Below, piece by piece: positions 53,010 through 62,610 of a stretch of DNA of 64,000 nt. Position numbers and translations under genes: made by a program. Within the stretch, counting starts at the first letter, position 1, and each line of letters opens with the position of its first letter. The notes below the pieces were generated by a model, which made no database searches, was not told the DNA's origin, and worked only from the letters and a program-made list of their open reading frames with translations. Origin of the DNA: Paraburkholderia sp. BL21I4N1 (GTDB lineage: Bacteria; Pseudomonadota; Gammaproteobacteria; Burkholderiales; Burkholderiaceae); assembly GCF_002973525.1 (NCBI RefSeq), contig NZ_PVEN01000011.1, forward strand, positions 124,001 to 188,000. Direction: 5' to 3'.

Positions 53010-56000
53010 TCAACCAATCGTCATCAAATTCGCATTACCGCCGGCGGCCGCGGTATTCACGCTAACCGAGCGTTCCGTCAACAGACGCTCCAGCGCGTAG
53101 TCCTCGTCGCCGCTTTCCAGCGCGCGCGCCGCGACGCCTTGCACCGACACGATCGGCCCGGTGCGCTTCGCGACTTCCTTGACTAGCGCCAGCAATTCGT
53201 CGCTATCGCCTTCAAACAACACGGCGTCGAACGCTGTGTCGGCACTCTTCTTCACGCTCGCATGCGACTTGAGCGTTGCGGGCAGTTGCGACACCAATTG
53301 TTCACCGGCCGCACCTTCGAACAACGCGCGATTTCCCGTAGCCAGCGCCGCAGCGAACTGCACGCGCGCGCCGCTCGCCGTCGACGCCACACACAGCACC
53401 GTGCCGCGCGCGCCCAGCGTGTAGGTGTTTCGCTCGCCGGTGGGCCCCGACAATACCGCGGTCGCGCCCGCCGGCACATGCGACAGATAGCCGTCGCAAC
53501 GTGCGGCCAATTGCGGCTGACGTTCGGCGATCAGCCAGTCACGCAACGCGGTCAACGCGGCGGACGGATTGTCGCTGTTTTCGCCGCCTTGCGGTACGTC
53601 GGCGATCAACGACTGCGCCAACGACTTCGGCAAACCCGCCGGACGCGTGGCCAGCAGACGCTGCAGATACAGCGCGCCGCCCGCCTTCGGACCCGTGCCC
53701 GACAAACCCTCGCCGCCGAACGGCTGTACACCCACCACCGCGCCGATCACGTTGCGGTTCACATAAATATTGCCGACATGCGCACGGCTGATCACGTGAG
53801 CGATCGTTTCGTCGATCCGCGTGTGAATGCCGAGCGTCAGGCCGTAACCCGTCGTGCGAATCTGTTCGAGCAACTTGTCCAGCTGGCTGCGGCGATAACG
53901 CACCACATGCAGCACCGGACCGAACACTTCACGCTTCAATTCGTCGATGCTGTCGAGTTCGATCAGCGTCGGCGGCACGAAGGTGCCTTGCGCGCAGCCT
54001 TCCGGCATCGGCAGTTGTTCGACCTTGCGGCCTTTCTCGCGCATCGCCGCGACGTGCGCGTCGATACCGCGTTTCGCGTCGAGGTCGATCACCGGGCCGA
54101 CGTCGATCGACAAACGGTCCGGATTGCCCACCGCCAGTTCGCGCATCGCGCCGGTCAGCATTTCGAGCGTGCGGTCCGCGACATCGTCCTGCAGACAAAG
54201 AACGCGCAACGCGGAACACCGTTGACCGGCCGAATCGAACGACGACTGCAGCACGTCCGCCACCACCTGTTCGGCGAGCGCCGACGAGTCGACGATCATC
54301 GCGTTCTGGCCGCCTGTTTCGGCGATCAGCGGAATCGGCTTGCCGTCCGGATCGAGGCGGCTCGACAGCGTCTTGTTGATCAGACGCGCGACTTCGGTCG
54401 AACCGGTGAACATCACCGCGCGGGTGCGCGGATCGGCCACCAACGCGGCGCCAACCGTTTCGCCGTTACCCGGCAGCAATTGCACCGCGCCGGCCGGCAC
54501 ACCGGCTTCGCGCAGAATCCGTACGGCTTGCGCGGCGATCAGCGGCGTTTGTTCAGCCGGCTTGGCGAGCACGGTGTTGCCGGCAGCCAGCGCCGCGGCC
54601 ACCTGGCCCATGAAAATCGCCAGCGGGAAATTCCACGGGCTGATACAGACCACCGGGCCGAGCGGGCGATGCGTGTCGTTCGAAAACTCGCTGCGAATCT
54701 GCGTCGAGTAATAGCGCAGGAAATCGATCGCTTCGCGGATTTCCGCGACCGCGTTCGCCAGCGACTTGCCGGCTTCGCGCACCACCAGACCCATCAGCGT
54801 GTGCATCTGCGCTTCGAGCAGATCGGCGGCACGAGAGAGGCAATCGGCGCGCGCATCCACCGGCGTGGCTTGCCAGATCGGTGCGGCGGCCACCGCGTGA
54901 GCCAACGCGGCGCTCACGTGCTCCGGCGTTGCTTCGACGACGGTGCCGACGAGGTCGCGCTGATCGGCGGGATTGCGCACGTCGCGCGCGGTGCCCACGG
55001 CTATCTCGTTGTCCTCGAGCATCGGCGCGGCGCGCCACGGATGATGCGCGCTCGCCAGCAACGCCGACGACAGGGACGCCAGTCGGTGTTCGTTGGACAG
55101 ATCGAGGCCCATCGAATTGAGACGCTCGGCGCCGAACAGATGGCGCGGCAGCGGGATCTTCGCGTGCGGCGCGCCGAGCGGCGTGATCTTCGACGCTTCG
55201 TCGGACGGATCGGCGATCAGGTCTTTGATCGCGACGCTTTCATCGGCGATACGATTCACGAACGACGTGTTCGCCCCGTTCTCCAGCAGACGGCGCACGA
55301 GGTACGCCAGCAGTGTTTCATGCGTGCCGACCGGCGCGTACACGCGGCACGGACGGTTCAGTTTGTCGCGGCCGGTGACTTCTTCGTACAGCGGTTCGCC
55401 CATGCCGTGCAGGCACTGGAACTCGTACTGGCCGGGATAGTAGTTGTTGCCCGCGAGGTGATAGATCGCCGACAGCGTGTGCGCATTGTGCGTGGCGAAT
55501 TGCGGATAGACCGCGTCCGGCGCGCCGAGCAGTTTCTTCGCGCAGGCGAGGTACGACACGTCCGTGTAGATCTTGCGCGTGTAGACCGGATAGCCTTCGA
55601 GGCCGTCCACTTGCGCACGCTTGATTTCGGTATCCCAGTACGCGCCCTTCACGAGGCGCACCATCACGCGGTGACGGCTGCGGCGCGCCAGATCGATCAC
55701 GTAATCGATCACGAACGGGCAGCGCTTCTGATACGCCTGGATCACGAAACCGATGCCGTTCCAGCCCGCCAGTTCCGGATCGAAACACAGCGCTTCGAGC
55801 AGATCCAGCGAGATTTCGAGGCGATCGGCTTCTTCGGCGTCGATGTTCAGGCCGATGTCGTAGCGGCGCGCGAGGATCGCGAGCGAGCGCACGCGCGGCA
55901 GCAGTTCGCTCATCGTGCGTTCCTGCTGCGAGCGCGAGTAGCGGGCATGCAGCGCGGAAAGCTTGATCGAGATGCCTGGACCTTCGTAGATGCCACGGCC

Positions 56001-56939
56001 GCCGGCGGCCTTGCCGATGGCGTGGATCGCCTGTTCGTACGACGCGTAGTAGCGCAGCGCGTCGGCTTCGGTGGTCGCCGCTTCGCCGAGCATGTCGTAC
56101 GAGTAGCGGAAACCGCGCGCTTCGTATTTACGGCTGTTGGCCAGCGCTTCGGAGATGTTCTCGCCGGTGACGAACTGCTCGCCCATCAGGCGCATCGCCA
56201 TGTCCACGCCCTTGCGGATCAGCGGCTCGCCGCCCTTGCCGATCAAACGCGTGAGCGCCGACGAAAGACTCGTTTCGCTATTGGTCGTGACCAGCTTGCC
56301 GGTGATCATCAAGCCCCACGTCGCGGCATTGACGAACAGCGACGGCGCCTGGCCGACGTGCGATTTCCAGTCGCCCTTGCTGATCTTGTCGCGAATCAAC
56401 GCGTCGCGGGTCGCGCGATCGGGAATGCGCAGCAGCGCTTCGGCGAGGCACATCAGCGCCACACCTTCCTGGCTCGACAGCGAGAATTCGTGGATCAGCC
56501 CTTCGACGCCGCCGCCCTTGCTCTTCGTGCGCAGCGTCTCGACCAGTTTGTGAGCCATGGCTTGCACGTCGCCGGCGAGGTTGGCCGGCAAACGCGCCTG
56601 CCCCAGCAGGAACGGCACGCACTCCGGCTCCGGGCGACGGTACGCCGCCGTGATCGCCGCGCGCAGCACCGACTGCGGTTGCACGTTTTGCGCAAAGTCG
56701 AGGAACGGATGCGCGGCACCGTCTTCTTCCTGCTCGACGGCGGCGCCATCGGCCAGATCGGCGGAACCCGTCACCCCGGACAACTCGGGCGGCAATTGAC
56801 CGTGCTCGATCTTTTCGAGGTAAGCGAAGATCGCCTGCTTGATGAGCCAATGCGGAGTGCGTTCGAGGCGAGTGGCGGCATCTTTCAGCCGGGAACGCAG
56901 GAGGTCGTCGACCTTGACGCCAAGGGTGGTGCTAGCCAT
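53010..56939 (-). CDS. putA: Trifunctional proline utilisation protein PutA
   Basis: A 1,309-residue protein. Residues ~1-48 form a ribbon-helix-helix DNA-binding domain (TTLGVKVDD strand, then PHWLIKQAIFAYLEK). The FAD proline dehydrogenase domain follows at ~200-560. The P5C dehydrogenase domain spans ~640-1100, with the Glu of IAETGGQNAMI and the Cys of SAGQRCSALR. A C-terminal domain closes the protein. Proline is oxidised to glutamate with channelled intermediates. The start at 56939 begins MASTTLGVKV with AAGGA upstream; the longer frame to 57035 runs through the operator hairpin. A GTTGCA inverted repeat upstream fits autoregulation. Confidence 0.97.
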   Translation of the reverse strand: MASTTLGVKVDDLLRSRLKDAATRLERTPHWLIKQAIFAYLEKIEHGQLPPELSGVTGSADLADGAAVEQEEDGAAHPFLDFAQNVQPQSVLRAAITAAYRRPEPECVPFLLGQARLPANLAGDVQAMAHKLVETLRTKSKGGGVEGLIHEFSLSSQEGVALMCLAEALLRIPDRATRDALIRDKISKGDWKSHVGQAPSLFVNAATWGLMITGKLVTTNSETSLSSALTRLIGKGGEPLIRKGVDMAMRLMGEQFVTGENISEALANSRKYEARGFRYSYDMLGEAATTEADALRYYASYEQAIHAIGKAAGGRGIYEGPGISIKLSALHARYSRSQQERTMSELLPRVRSLAILARRYDIGLNIDAEEADRLEISLDLLEALCFDPELAGWNGIGFVIQAYQKRCPFVIDYVIDLARRSRHRVMVRLVKGAYWDTEIKRAQVDGLEGYPVYTRKIYTDVSYLACAKKLLGAPDAVYPQFATHNAHTLSAIYHLAGNNYYPGQYEFQCLHGMGEPLYEEVTGRDKLNRPCRVYAPVGTHETLLAYLVRRLLENGANTSFVNRIADESVAIKDLIADPSDEASKITPLGAPHAKIPLPRHLFGAERLNSMGLDLSNEHRLASLSSALLASAHHPWRAAPMLEDNEIAVGTARDVRNPADQRDLVGTVVEATPEHVSAALAHAVAAAPIWQATPVDARADCLSRAADLLEAQMHTLMGLVVREAGKSLANAVAEIREAIDFLRYYSTQIRSEFSNDTHRPLGPVVCISPWNFPLAIFMGQVAAALAAGNTVLAKPAEQTPLIAAQAVRILREAGVPAGAVQLLPGNGETVGAALVADPRTRAVMFTGSTEVARLINKTLSSRLDPDGKPIPLIAETGGQNAMIVDSSALAEQVVADVLQSSFDSAGQRCSALRVLCLQDDVADRTLEMLTGAMRELAVGNPDRLSIDVGPVIDLDAKRGIDAHVAAMREKGRKVEQLPMPEGCAQGTFVPPTLIELDSIDELKREVFGPVLHVVRYRRSQLDKLLEQIRTTGYGLTLGIHTRIDETIAHVISRAHVGNIYVNRNVIGAVVGVQPFGGEGLSGTGPKAGGALYLQRLLATRPAGLPKSLAQSLIADVPQGGENSDNPSAALTALRDWLIAERQPQLAARCDGYLSHVPAGATAVLSGPTGERNTYTLGARGTVLCVASTASGARVQFAAALATGNRALFEGAAGEQLVSQLPATLKSHASVKKSADTAFDAVLFEGDSDELLALVKEVAKRTGPIVSVQGVAARALESGDEDYALERLLTERSVSVNTAAAGGNANLMTIG

Positions 56940-57013
56940 GTTTCCTTCTTCGGATACCAGACGAATGCCTGGCGAAAGACTAAAAGTTGGCGAATCGTAC
57001 GCCTCCCAATAAA

Positions 57014-57048
57014 AAGGTGCAACCATACTCGGCATATGGTTGCACCTT
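57014..57048. promoter_or_regulatory. Candidate PutA operator (inverted repeat with GTTGCA)
   Basis: AAGGTGCAACCATA and TATGGTTGCACCTT are perfect 14-bp arms around a seven-base loop, 75 bp upstream of the putA ATG. Each arm contains GTTGCA, the motif I recall as bound by the E. coli PutA ribbon-helix-helix domain. Confidence 0.65.
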
Positions 57049-57256
57049 CTTGAAATCCTTGCGGGACGGGGGTTTGCGCCCGATGGCGCCGCGCGTGGCG
57101 GAGCGGGTTGCGATCAGTACTTTCCCTGGCGTGATTCTTTTTGCATTTACCCTTATCAAACGGAACGGCGCGCCGTTATAGAGAACATGGCGGCAAGCGG
57201 CCTCGCGGCACGCACATAAAACGAAACGGGGTTTGGCGTATTAGAGGATCGGTGAA

Positions 57257-57427
57257 ATGGAAAAGTGGCTGGTGGTATTGGGTATCTGGGCAATGTGTGC
57301 GACTTGCGCGGTGTTGTTCATCCGTGGCGCAACGGGCGGTGCGGACAAACGCGCGGAGGTCGAGGGACGCGCGCGCGCGTCTTCGCGGGCATCGACCGGC
57401 GATACGCGGACCGCATTGAACGATTGA
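57257..57427 (+). CDS. Small single-pass membrane protein
   Basis: A 56-residue reading frame starting MEKWLVVLGIWAMCATCAVL, one membrane helix (~4-22) with an FIRG exit, then a Gly/Ala/Arg-rich polar tail. An AGAGG-like site lies nine or ten bases upstream of the ATG. It is divergent from putA and convergent with priA. No family is recognised. The organised amphipathic layout makes it likely but not certain. Confidence 0.6.
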   Translation: MEKWLVVLGIWAMCATCAVLFIRGATGGADKRAEVEGRARASSRASTGDTRTALND

Positions 57428-57458
57428 TTTGACTGGTGCGGGTGGTGTGACGCGGTCG

Positions 57459-59705
57459 TCAGATGTCGAGTGGGTCGACTTCGACACTCCAGCGCAGCAC
57501 GCCTTTCAACCCGCGCAGCAGCGGCTGCCAGGCACGCAACGTCGCCTGCAACGCCGCCCTCGACGCGCTTTCGATCAGCAATTGCGCGCGATGCACGTGC
57601 ATCACCTTGACGATGGTAAGCGGCACGGCGTCGTAGACGGTCACGCGCTCAGCGGCCGGAATGCCGGACAGCGCTGCGGCGGCCTGTTGCAGGAACGCGA
57701 TCGCGGCCTCGAGCGTGCGCCCTTCGGCGCGCAGCAGGGCCTGATAAACGAACGGTGGTAAATGCGCGTCGCGGCGCTCGGCCAGGGTCGAATTGGCGAA
57801 ACCGACGTAGTCGTGACGACCCAACGCGTGATACAGCGCATGGCGCGGATAGCGCGTCTGCACCAGCACTTCGCCTGGCAAACCGGCGCGGCCGGCGCGG
57901 CCGCTCACCTGCATCAGTTGCGCGAAGAGACGTTCGCTCGCGCGGAAGTCGTGCGAAAACAGCGCGGTGTCCGCGTTCAGCACGCCGACCAGCGAGACGC
58001 GCTGAAAATCGTGCCCCTTCGCAATCATCTGCGTGCCGACCAGAATATCGACTTCGCCGGCGTGGACGTCGGAAAACAGCGCCTGCGCGCTGCCTTTGCG
58101 GCGCGTGCTGTCGGCGTCGATGCGCAACACGCGGGCGCCGGGCACCGCGCTCGCGAGCGTTTCCTCGACGCGTTGCGTGCCGCGCCCCATCGGCTCGATG
58201 TCGACGTTGCCGCAATCCGGGCACGAGCGCGGAATGCGCGATTCCCAACCGCAGTGATGGCAGCGCAGCGCACGCTCGGGTTTGTGCAACACCACGTAAG
58301 CGCTACAGCGTGGACAACCGGCGACCCAGCCGCAGGCGTCGCAGGCGAGTTGCGGCGCGTAGCCGCGACGATTCAGGAACACGAGGCTTTGCTCGCCGCG
58401 TTCGAGCCGGGCCTTGAGCGCGGCGATCAGCGGCCCTGACAGACCTTCCACCGAGCCCCGGCCGCGCCGCCGCTCTTCTTCCAGATCGATCAGCCGGACC
58501 GTAGGCAGCACAGCGTCCGCCACCGCGCGACGCGACAACGTGAGGCGTTGGTAGCGCCCTTGGTCGGCCTGCCACCAGCTTTCCAGCGACGGCGTCGCCG
58601 AGCCCAGCACGACCGGCAAACCGAGTTGCTTGGCCCGATAGATCGCCAGATCACGCGCCGAATAGCGCAAGCCTTCTTGCTGCTTGTAGGCTGGATCGTG
58701 TTCTTCATCAACGACGATCACCGCCAGCTTCGGCAGCGACGCGAGGATCGCGAGTCGCGTGCCGAGCACGATCCGGGCGCGGCCGGTGTGCGCGGCGAAC
58801 CAGTTGCGCGCGCGTTCACCTTCGGCGAGACCGCTGTGCAGCGTGACGATCGACGTCCCTTCGAGCGCGGCGAAGCGGGCGCGGAAAGCCGCCTCGAACT
58901 GCGGCGTCAGATTGATTTCGGGCACGAGGACGAGCGCCTGCGCATCCGGCCTGGTCGCGAGAATCTCGGCCAGCGCGCGCAGATAGACCTCGGTCTTGCC
59001 GCTGCCCGTCACGCCGTGCAACAGGAACGGCGCGAAACCGCTGGCGTCGCGAATGGCTTCGACGGCGGCGGCCTGTTCGTCGGTGAGTTGGGGTAGCGTG
59101 GGCGCTGGCGTCTCGGGCGAAGCCGCTGCGTCGACTATGGCGGCGGCTTCGATCACTTCCAGCGCGACCCAGCCTTGCGCTTGCCACGCTTCAAAGCTTG
59201 CGATTGCTTTGGGATGCAACGCGCGGGCGTCGGCGGCGAGCAGGAAATCGGCTTCGGTCAGTGCCTGCGCGAGCTTGCGCAATGCGCTGGCGCGCGACGG
59301 CAATGCGTCGGGTAACGCCGCGCGCCCTTCGGGCGTGAGGCTAAAACGCTCTTCGGGCGCAAACAGGCGCGACCACCGCGAGGCGTCGCGCAGAGCTTGA
59401 GGCAATGCGGGCAGCGCGACTTCACCGAGGCCGCGTTGATAGTAGTCCGCGGCAAAGGCGGCCAGCGCGAGCCATTCCGCCGACACCGGCGGACACGCCG
59501 TACACAGGGCGCTCACCGCGCGGAGCCGGTCGGCGGGCACGTCACTGTGAGCGGTTACTTCGCAGACAAGCCCCACTACGTGGCGCTTGCCGAACGGCAC
59601 GCTGACCAGCATGCCAGGCTCGGCGAGTTCGGGTGTGTCGCACCGGTAGTCGAACAGGGTCGGCAGCGGATGATCCAGCGCAACGCGGACGAACACGTCG
59701 CTCAC
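57459..59705 (-). CDS. priA: Primosomal replication protein N' (helicase PriA)
   Basis: A 748-residue DExH helicase that restarts stalled replication forks. The N-terminal DNA-binding part starts VRVALDHPLPTLFDY. Walker A is LHGVTGSGKTEVYLR and motif II VVDEEHDPAYKQQEG. The zinc-binding insert shows eight Cys, from CDACGWVAGCPRC to CHHCGWESRIPRSCPDC. Two GTG starts are open (59759 and 59705); the second gives the family N-terminus (SDVFVRVALDHP). Confidence 0.95.
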   Translation of the reverse strand: MSDVFVRVALDHPLPTLFDYRCDTPELAEPGMLVSVPFGKRHVVGLVCEVTAHSDVPADRLRAVSALCTACPPVSAEWLALAAFAADYYQRGLGEVALPALPQALRDASRWSRLFAPEERFSLTPEGRAALPDALPSRASALRKLAQALTEADFLLAADARALHPKAIASFEAWQAQGWVALEVIEAAAIVDAAASPETPAPTLPQLTDEQAAAVEAIRDASGFAPFLLHGVTGSGKTEVYLRALAEILATRPDAQALVLVPEINLTPQFEAAFRARFAALEGTSIVTLHSGLAEGERARNWFAAHTGRARIVLGTRLAILASLPKLAVIVVDEEHDPAYKQQEGLRYSARDLAIYRAKQLGLPVVLGSATPSLESWWQADQGRYQRLTLSRRAVADAVLPTVRLIDLEEERRRGRGSVEGLSGPLIAALKARLERGEQSLVFLNRRGYAPQLACDACGWVAGCPRCSAYVVLHKPERALRCHHCGWESRIPRSCPDCGNVDIEPMGRGTQRVEETLASAVPGARVLRIDADSTRRKGSAQALFSDVHAGEVDILVGTQMIAKGHDFQRVSLVGVLNADTALFSHDFRASERLFAQLMQVSGRAGRAGLPGEVLVQTRYPRHALYHALGRHDYVGFANSTLAERRDAHLPPFVYQALLRAEGRTLEAAIAFLQQAAAALSGIPAAERVTVYDAVPLTIVKVMHVHRAQLLIESASRAALQATLRAWQPLLRGLKGVLRWSVEVDPLDI

Positions 59706-59856
59706 GCGGCAAGCCGAAGCGGATGTGCCGGCGCGGCACGACGCCGCATCTCCCTGCACGTCGAGCCCGCGCCGAACCCGTCGAAGTTAAAGTAAAACTT
59801 CAATTTCGGCGCTAAGTTTTGGATTCGGCTGAACAATTGCAATCGGTCCGCGTGCC

Positions 59857-59865
59857 TGTGGATAA
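59857..59865 (-). promoter_or_regulatory. Consensus DnaA box
   Basis: The minus strand reads TTATCCACA, the strict DnaA-binding consensus. It is a single box about 150 bp upstream of priA, not an origin cluster. Confidence 0.5.
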
Positions 59866-60053
59866 CTTTGTTGAGAACTTCGCTGGAAAGGGCCGCGAAG
59901 CGCGCCGCAGCGGCCTTCTGTGGGATTCCGCACAGTTTGCCGCGTACCCCTGAAACCCTTGCCAGACAAGGCTTAGATCAAATGCGCCGGCAATGTGCAA
60001 GGGCCACGGTACGACGAAAGCTTCTACCGCGCCGCAGCGTGAAGAATGTGCAT

Positions 60054-60070
60054 AAGTCAAGTCTTGACTT
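60054..60070. promoter_or_regulatory. 17-bp perfect palindrome
   Basis: AAGTCAAGTCTTGACTT is an 8+1+8 inverted repeat, about 100 bp after the hemE stop and upstream of priA. It could be an operator; no regulator is suggested by sequence. Confidence 0.4.
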
Positions 60071-60169
60071 TCGCAGGACCGCCATCTGACGGCCTGTGGC
60101 ATGCCTATTTTCCCTTAGAGCGAGAGCCCACTTCGCCGCGTTGCAGCAAAAACGGTAACGATTACAGCA

Positions 60170-61270
60170 TCACGCCGGTGCATGCGCGCCGCTTCGAATC
60201 GCCCGACTATGACGATGCACTTCGTCGACCAACTCGGCGACATTTTCCGGCGGCGTGAATTGCGAAATGCCGTGGCCCAGATTGAAGACGTGGCCCGGAT
60301 GGTTGCCGAAGCTGTCGAGCACGGCACGCGCTTCCATGCGGATCGCCGCCGGCGGCGCGAACAGCACGGACGGGTCGATATTGCCCTGCAGGGCCACCTT
60401 GCCACCGACACGCTCGCGCGCTTTGGAAAGATTCACGGTCCAGTCGAGCCCGACCGCGTCCACGCCGATCTCGGCGATCTCGTCCAGCCACAAGCCGCCG
60501 CCCTTCGTGAACGTGATTACCGGCACTTTTTCACCGTCGTGCTCGCGCTTCAACTGGCTCACCACCTGCTGGATGTACTGCAGCGAGAAACGCTGGTAGA
60601 TGCCGTCGGCCAGCGCCCCGCCCCACGTGTCGAAAATCATGACGGCTTGTGCGCCGGCTTCGATCTGCGCGTTCAGGTACGCCGCGACCGAGCGTGCATT
60701 GATCTCGAGAATGCGATGCATCAGGTCCGGACGCGCGTACAGCATTGATTTGACGGTGCGGAAGTCGGCCGACCCGCCGCCTTCGACCATGTAGCACGCG
60801 AGCGTCCACGGGCTGCCGGAAAAGCCGATCAGCGGCACGCGCTGGCGGCCTTGCGCGTCGGTCAGCGCGGTGCGGATTTCACGCACGGCGTCGGTTACAT
60901 AGCGCAACGTGGCGTCGATGTCCGGCACCGCCAGACGCGCGACGTCGTCTTCGGTACGCACCGGGCGGGCGAATTTCGGCCCCTCTCCCGTGACAAACTC
61001 AAGGCCGAGGCCCATGGCGTCCGGCACCGTGAGGATGTCGGAAAACAGAATCGCGGCGTCCAGCGGATAACGTTCGAGCGGTTGCAGCGTGACTTCCGTT
61101 GCGAAGGCCGGGTTCTTCGCGAGCCCGAGGAAACTGCCCGCGCGGCCACGTGTGGCGTTGTATTCCGGCAGATAGCGGCCAGCTTGCCGCATCAGCCAGA
61201 TCGGCGTGTAGTCGGTCGGCTGGCGCAGTAGCGCGCGCAGGAAAGTGTCGTTCAGGAGTTTATGGGCCAC
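60170..61270 (-). CDS. hemE: Uroporphyrinogen decarboxylase
   Basis: A 366-residue haem-pathway enzyme converting uroporphyrinogen III to coproporphyrinogen III. Signature residues are visible in PIWLMRQAGRYLPEYN, GFSGSPWTLACYM and LQGNIDP, with the catalytic-cleft Asp in ILFSDILTVPDAMG. The start is GTG at 61270 (AHKLLNDTFLRALLRQP); a TTG seven codons earlier is open but unlikely. The ribosome site is weak. It is transcribed toward priA. Confidence 0.96.
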   Translation of the reverse strand: MAHKLLNDTFLRALLRQPTDYTPIWLMRQAGRYLPEYNATRGRAGSFLGLAKNPAFATEVTLQPLERYPLDAAILFSDILTVPDAMGLGLEFVTGEGPKFARPVRTEDDVARLAVPDIDATLRYVTDAVREIRTALTDAQGRQRVPLIGFSGSPWTLACYMVEGGGSADFRTVKSMLYARPDLMHRILEINARSVAAYLNAQIEAGAQAVMIFDTWGGALADGIYQRFSLQYIQQVVSQLKREHDGEKVPVITFTKGGGLWLDEIAEIGVDAVGLDWTVNLSKARERVGGKVALQGNIDPSVLFAPPAAIRMEARAVLDSFGNHPGHVFNLGHGISQFTPPENVAELVDEVHRHSRAIRSGAHAPA

Positions 61271-61487
61271 GATGCGTACGACTGAGGGCAAAGGGGTATT
61301 TTACCGGACCCGGCTCCCGGCATCGCGCTTGATGCGGGCAATAACTGTTGCGCGACCCGCCGGTGGGCGCACTCGGCGGCGGCCAATGCCCAGGCCGACC
61401 TGGCTGAACGGCTAATGTTCAAGCCAGGAGTGCAGGGCTATTATCCAACGGCCTTACCGGACAATTACACGCAAACAAGGAGACTCC

Positions 61488-62282
61488 ATGAACAAAGCAG
61501 CACTCGCACTGCTCGGCGCGTTGGCCGGCGTTTTGATGCACACAGGCGTGGCCGTGGCGCAGACCACCACCGCTGCCGCGCCCTCCCGGCTCGACGAAAT
61601 TCTCGCGCGCGGCACGCTGCGGGCCTGCACGACCGGCGACTACAAGCCGTACTCGTTCTATAAACCGGACGGCCAGTTCGAGGGCATCGACATCGATATG
61701 ACGGAATCGCTCGCCAAGTCGCTCGGTGTGAAGGTGGAGTACGTCAAAACGTCGTGGTCGAATCTGATGAACGACTTCGTCGCCAAATGCGATATCGGCG
61801 TGGGCGGCGTGTCGCCAACGCTCGAACGGCAGAAGCGCGCGTTCTTCACGCAGGCATACATGGTGGACGGCAAAACGCCAATTGTTCGCTGCGACGACGT
61901 CAACAAGTATCAAACCGTCGCGCAAATCGACCAGCCGGGCACGCGCGTCATGGTCAATCCGGGCGGCACCAACGAACGGTTCGCGAAACAGTACTTCCCG
62001 CACGCGAACCTCACCGTCTATCCGGACAACGTGACGGTCTTCAAGCAAATCCTGGCCGGCAAAGCCGACGTGATGGTGACGGATGCGTCGGAAACCTTGC
62101 TGCAGCAAAAACTGAATCCGGGTCTGTGTTCGGTGCATCCTGACAAACCGTTCCAGTACGGCGAAAAAGCCTGGTTGCTGCCGCGTGGCGACGTAACGTT
62201 CCAGCAGTACGTCGACCAATGGTTGCACCTCGCGCGCGCAACCGGCGAATATCAGGCAATCTCGGATAAGTGGCTGAAGTAA
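61488..62282 (+). CDS. pheC: Periplasmic cyclohexadienyl dehydratase PheC (arogenate/prephenate dehydratase)
   Basis: A 264-residue exported protein of the SBP_bac_3 fold. The signal peptide ends after AVAQ (~25). It matches P. aeruginosa PheC closely: RACTTGDYKPYS, TSWSNLMNDF, NPGGTNERFA, HANLTVYPDNVTVFKQI, TDASETLLQQ with the catalytic-type Glu, and PFQYGEKAWLLPR. PheC converts prephenate or arogenate to phenylpyruvate or phenylalanine in the periplasm. An amino-acid binding protein without catalysis is the alternative. AAGGAG lies six bases before the ATG. Confidence 0.85.
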   Translation: MNKAALALLGALAGVLMHTGVAVAQTTTAAAPSRLDEILARGTLRACTTGDYKPYSFYKPDGQFEGIDIDMTESLAKSLGVKVEYVKTSWSNLMNDFVAKCDIGVGGVSPTLERQKRAFFTQAYMVDGKTPIVRCDDVNKYQTVAQIDQPGTRVMVNPGGTNERFAKQYFPHANLTVYPDNVTVFKQILAGKADVMVTDASETLLQQKLNPGLCSVHPDKPFQYGEKAWLLPRGDVTFQQYVDQWLHLARATGEYQAISDKWLK

Positions 62283-62297
62283 AGCCGCCTGATTGAG

Positions 62298-62341
62298 CGA
62301 AGCGGGCTGGTCTTCTCGAAGGAAGGTCGCCCGGCTTTTTC
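62298..62341 (+). terminator. Terminator after pheC
   Basis: AGCGGGC and GCCCGGCT arms with inner wobble pairing form an imperfect hairpin 16 bp after the stop, followed by five T. Confidence 0.55.
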
Positions 62342-62610
62342 GGTTCGCCGTTCCGCAATGCAGCACGCCACCGTTCGTTTTATCTGATTAATTTTTCGAC
62401 GCGGAAAAGCCCGTGTAACACAGGCGATTTTTGGGAAAAAGGATGAGGATGCAACCATTTCATGCGGAATTGACTAAACGGATTGCGCCGCATCATGCGT
62501 CACGAATAGCATCAATCAGGCGTATGAAATTGCGGGCAAGTCATCGGTCATAATTACGTTTAAAACATTTTTATTTGGCAATATGTCCCGCAACGCCTTA
62601 TCTGGCGGGC
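62342..62610. other. AT-richer gene-free region
   Basis: No supported gene. It includes AT-rich runs (TTTTATCTGATTAATTTTTC and a stretch near 62565-62580). Possible -10-like hexamers (CATAAT near 62550) lack good -35 partners. Confidence 0.4.

Larger units (their letters stand above)
59706..60169. other. 464-bp hemE-priA intergenic region
   Basis: No gene is supported. It contains a consensus DnaA box (59857-59865), a short CCTTG/CAAGG hairpin near 59960, and a perfect 17-bp palindrome (60054-60070). A promoter for priA is expected here but not placed. Confidence 0.6.

Noticed and set aside
53262..57053. A 1,263-codon plus-strand frame antisense to almost all of putA
   Set aside because: It mirrors putA in the opposite frame. 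Long antisense frames are common in GC-rich genes. Its His/Arg-rich composition matches no family and putA is unambiguous.
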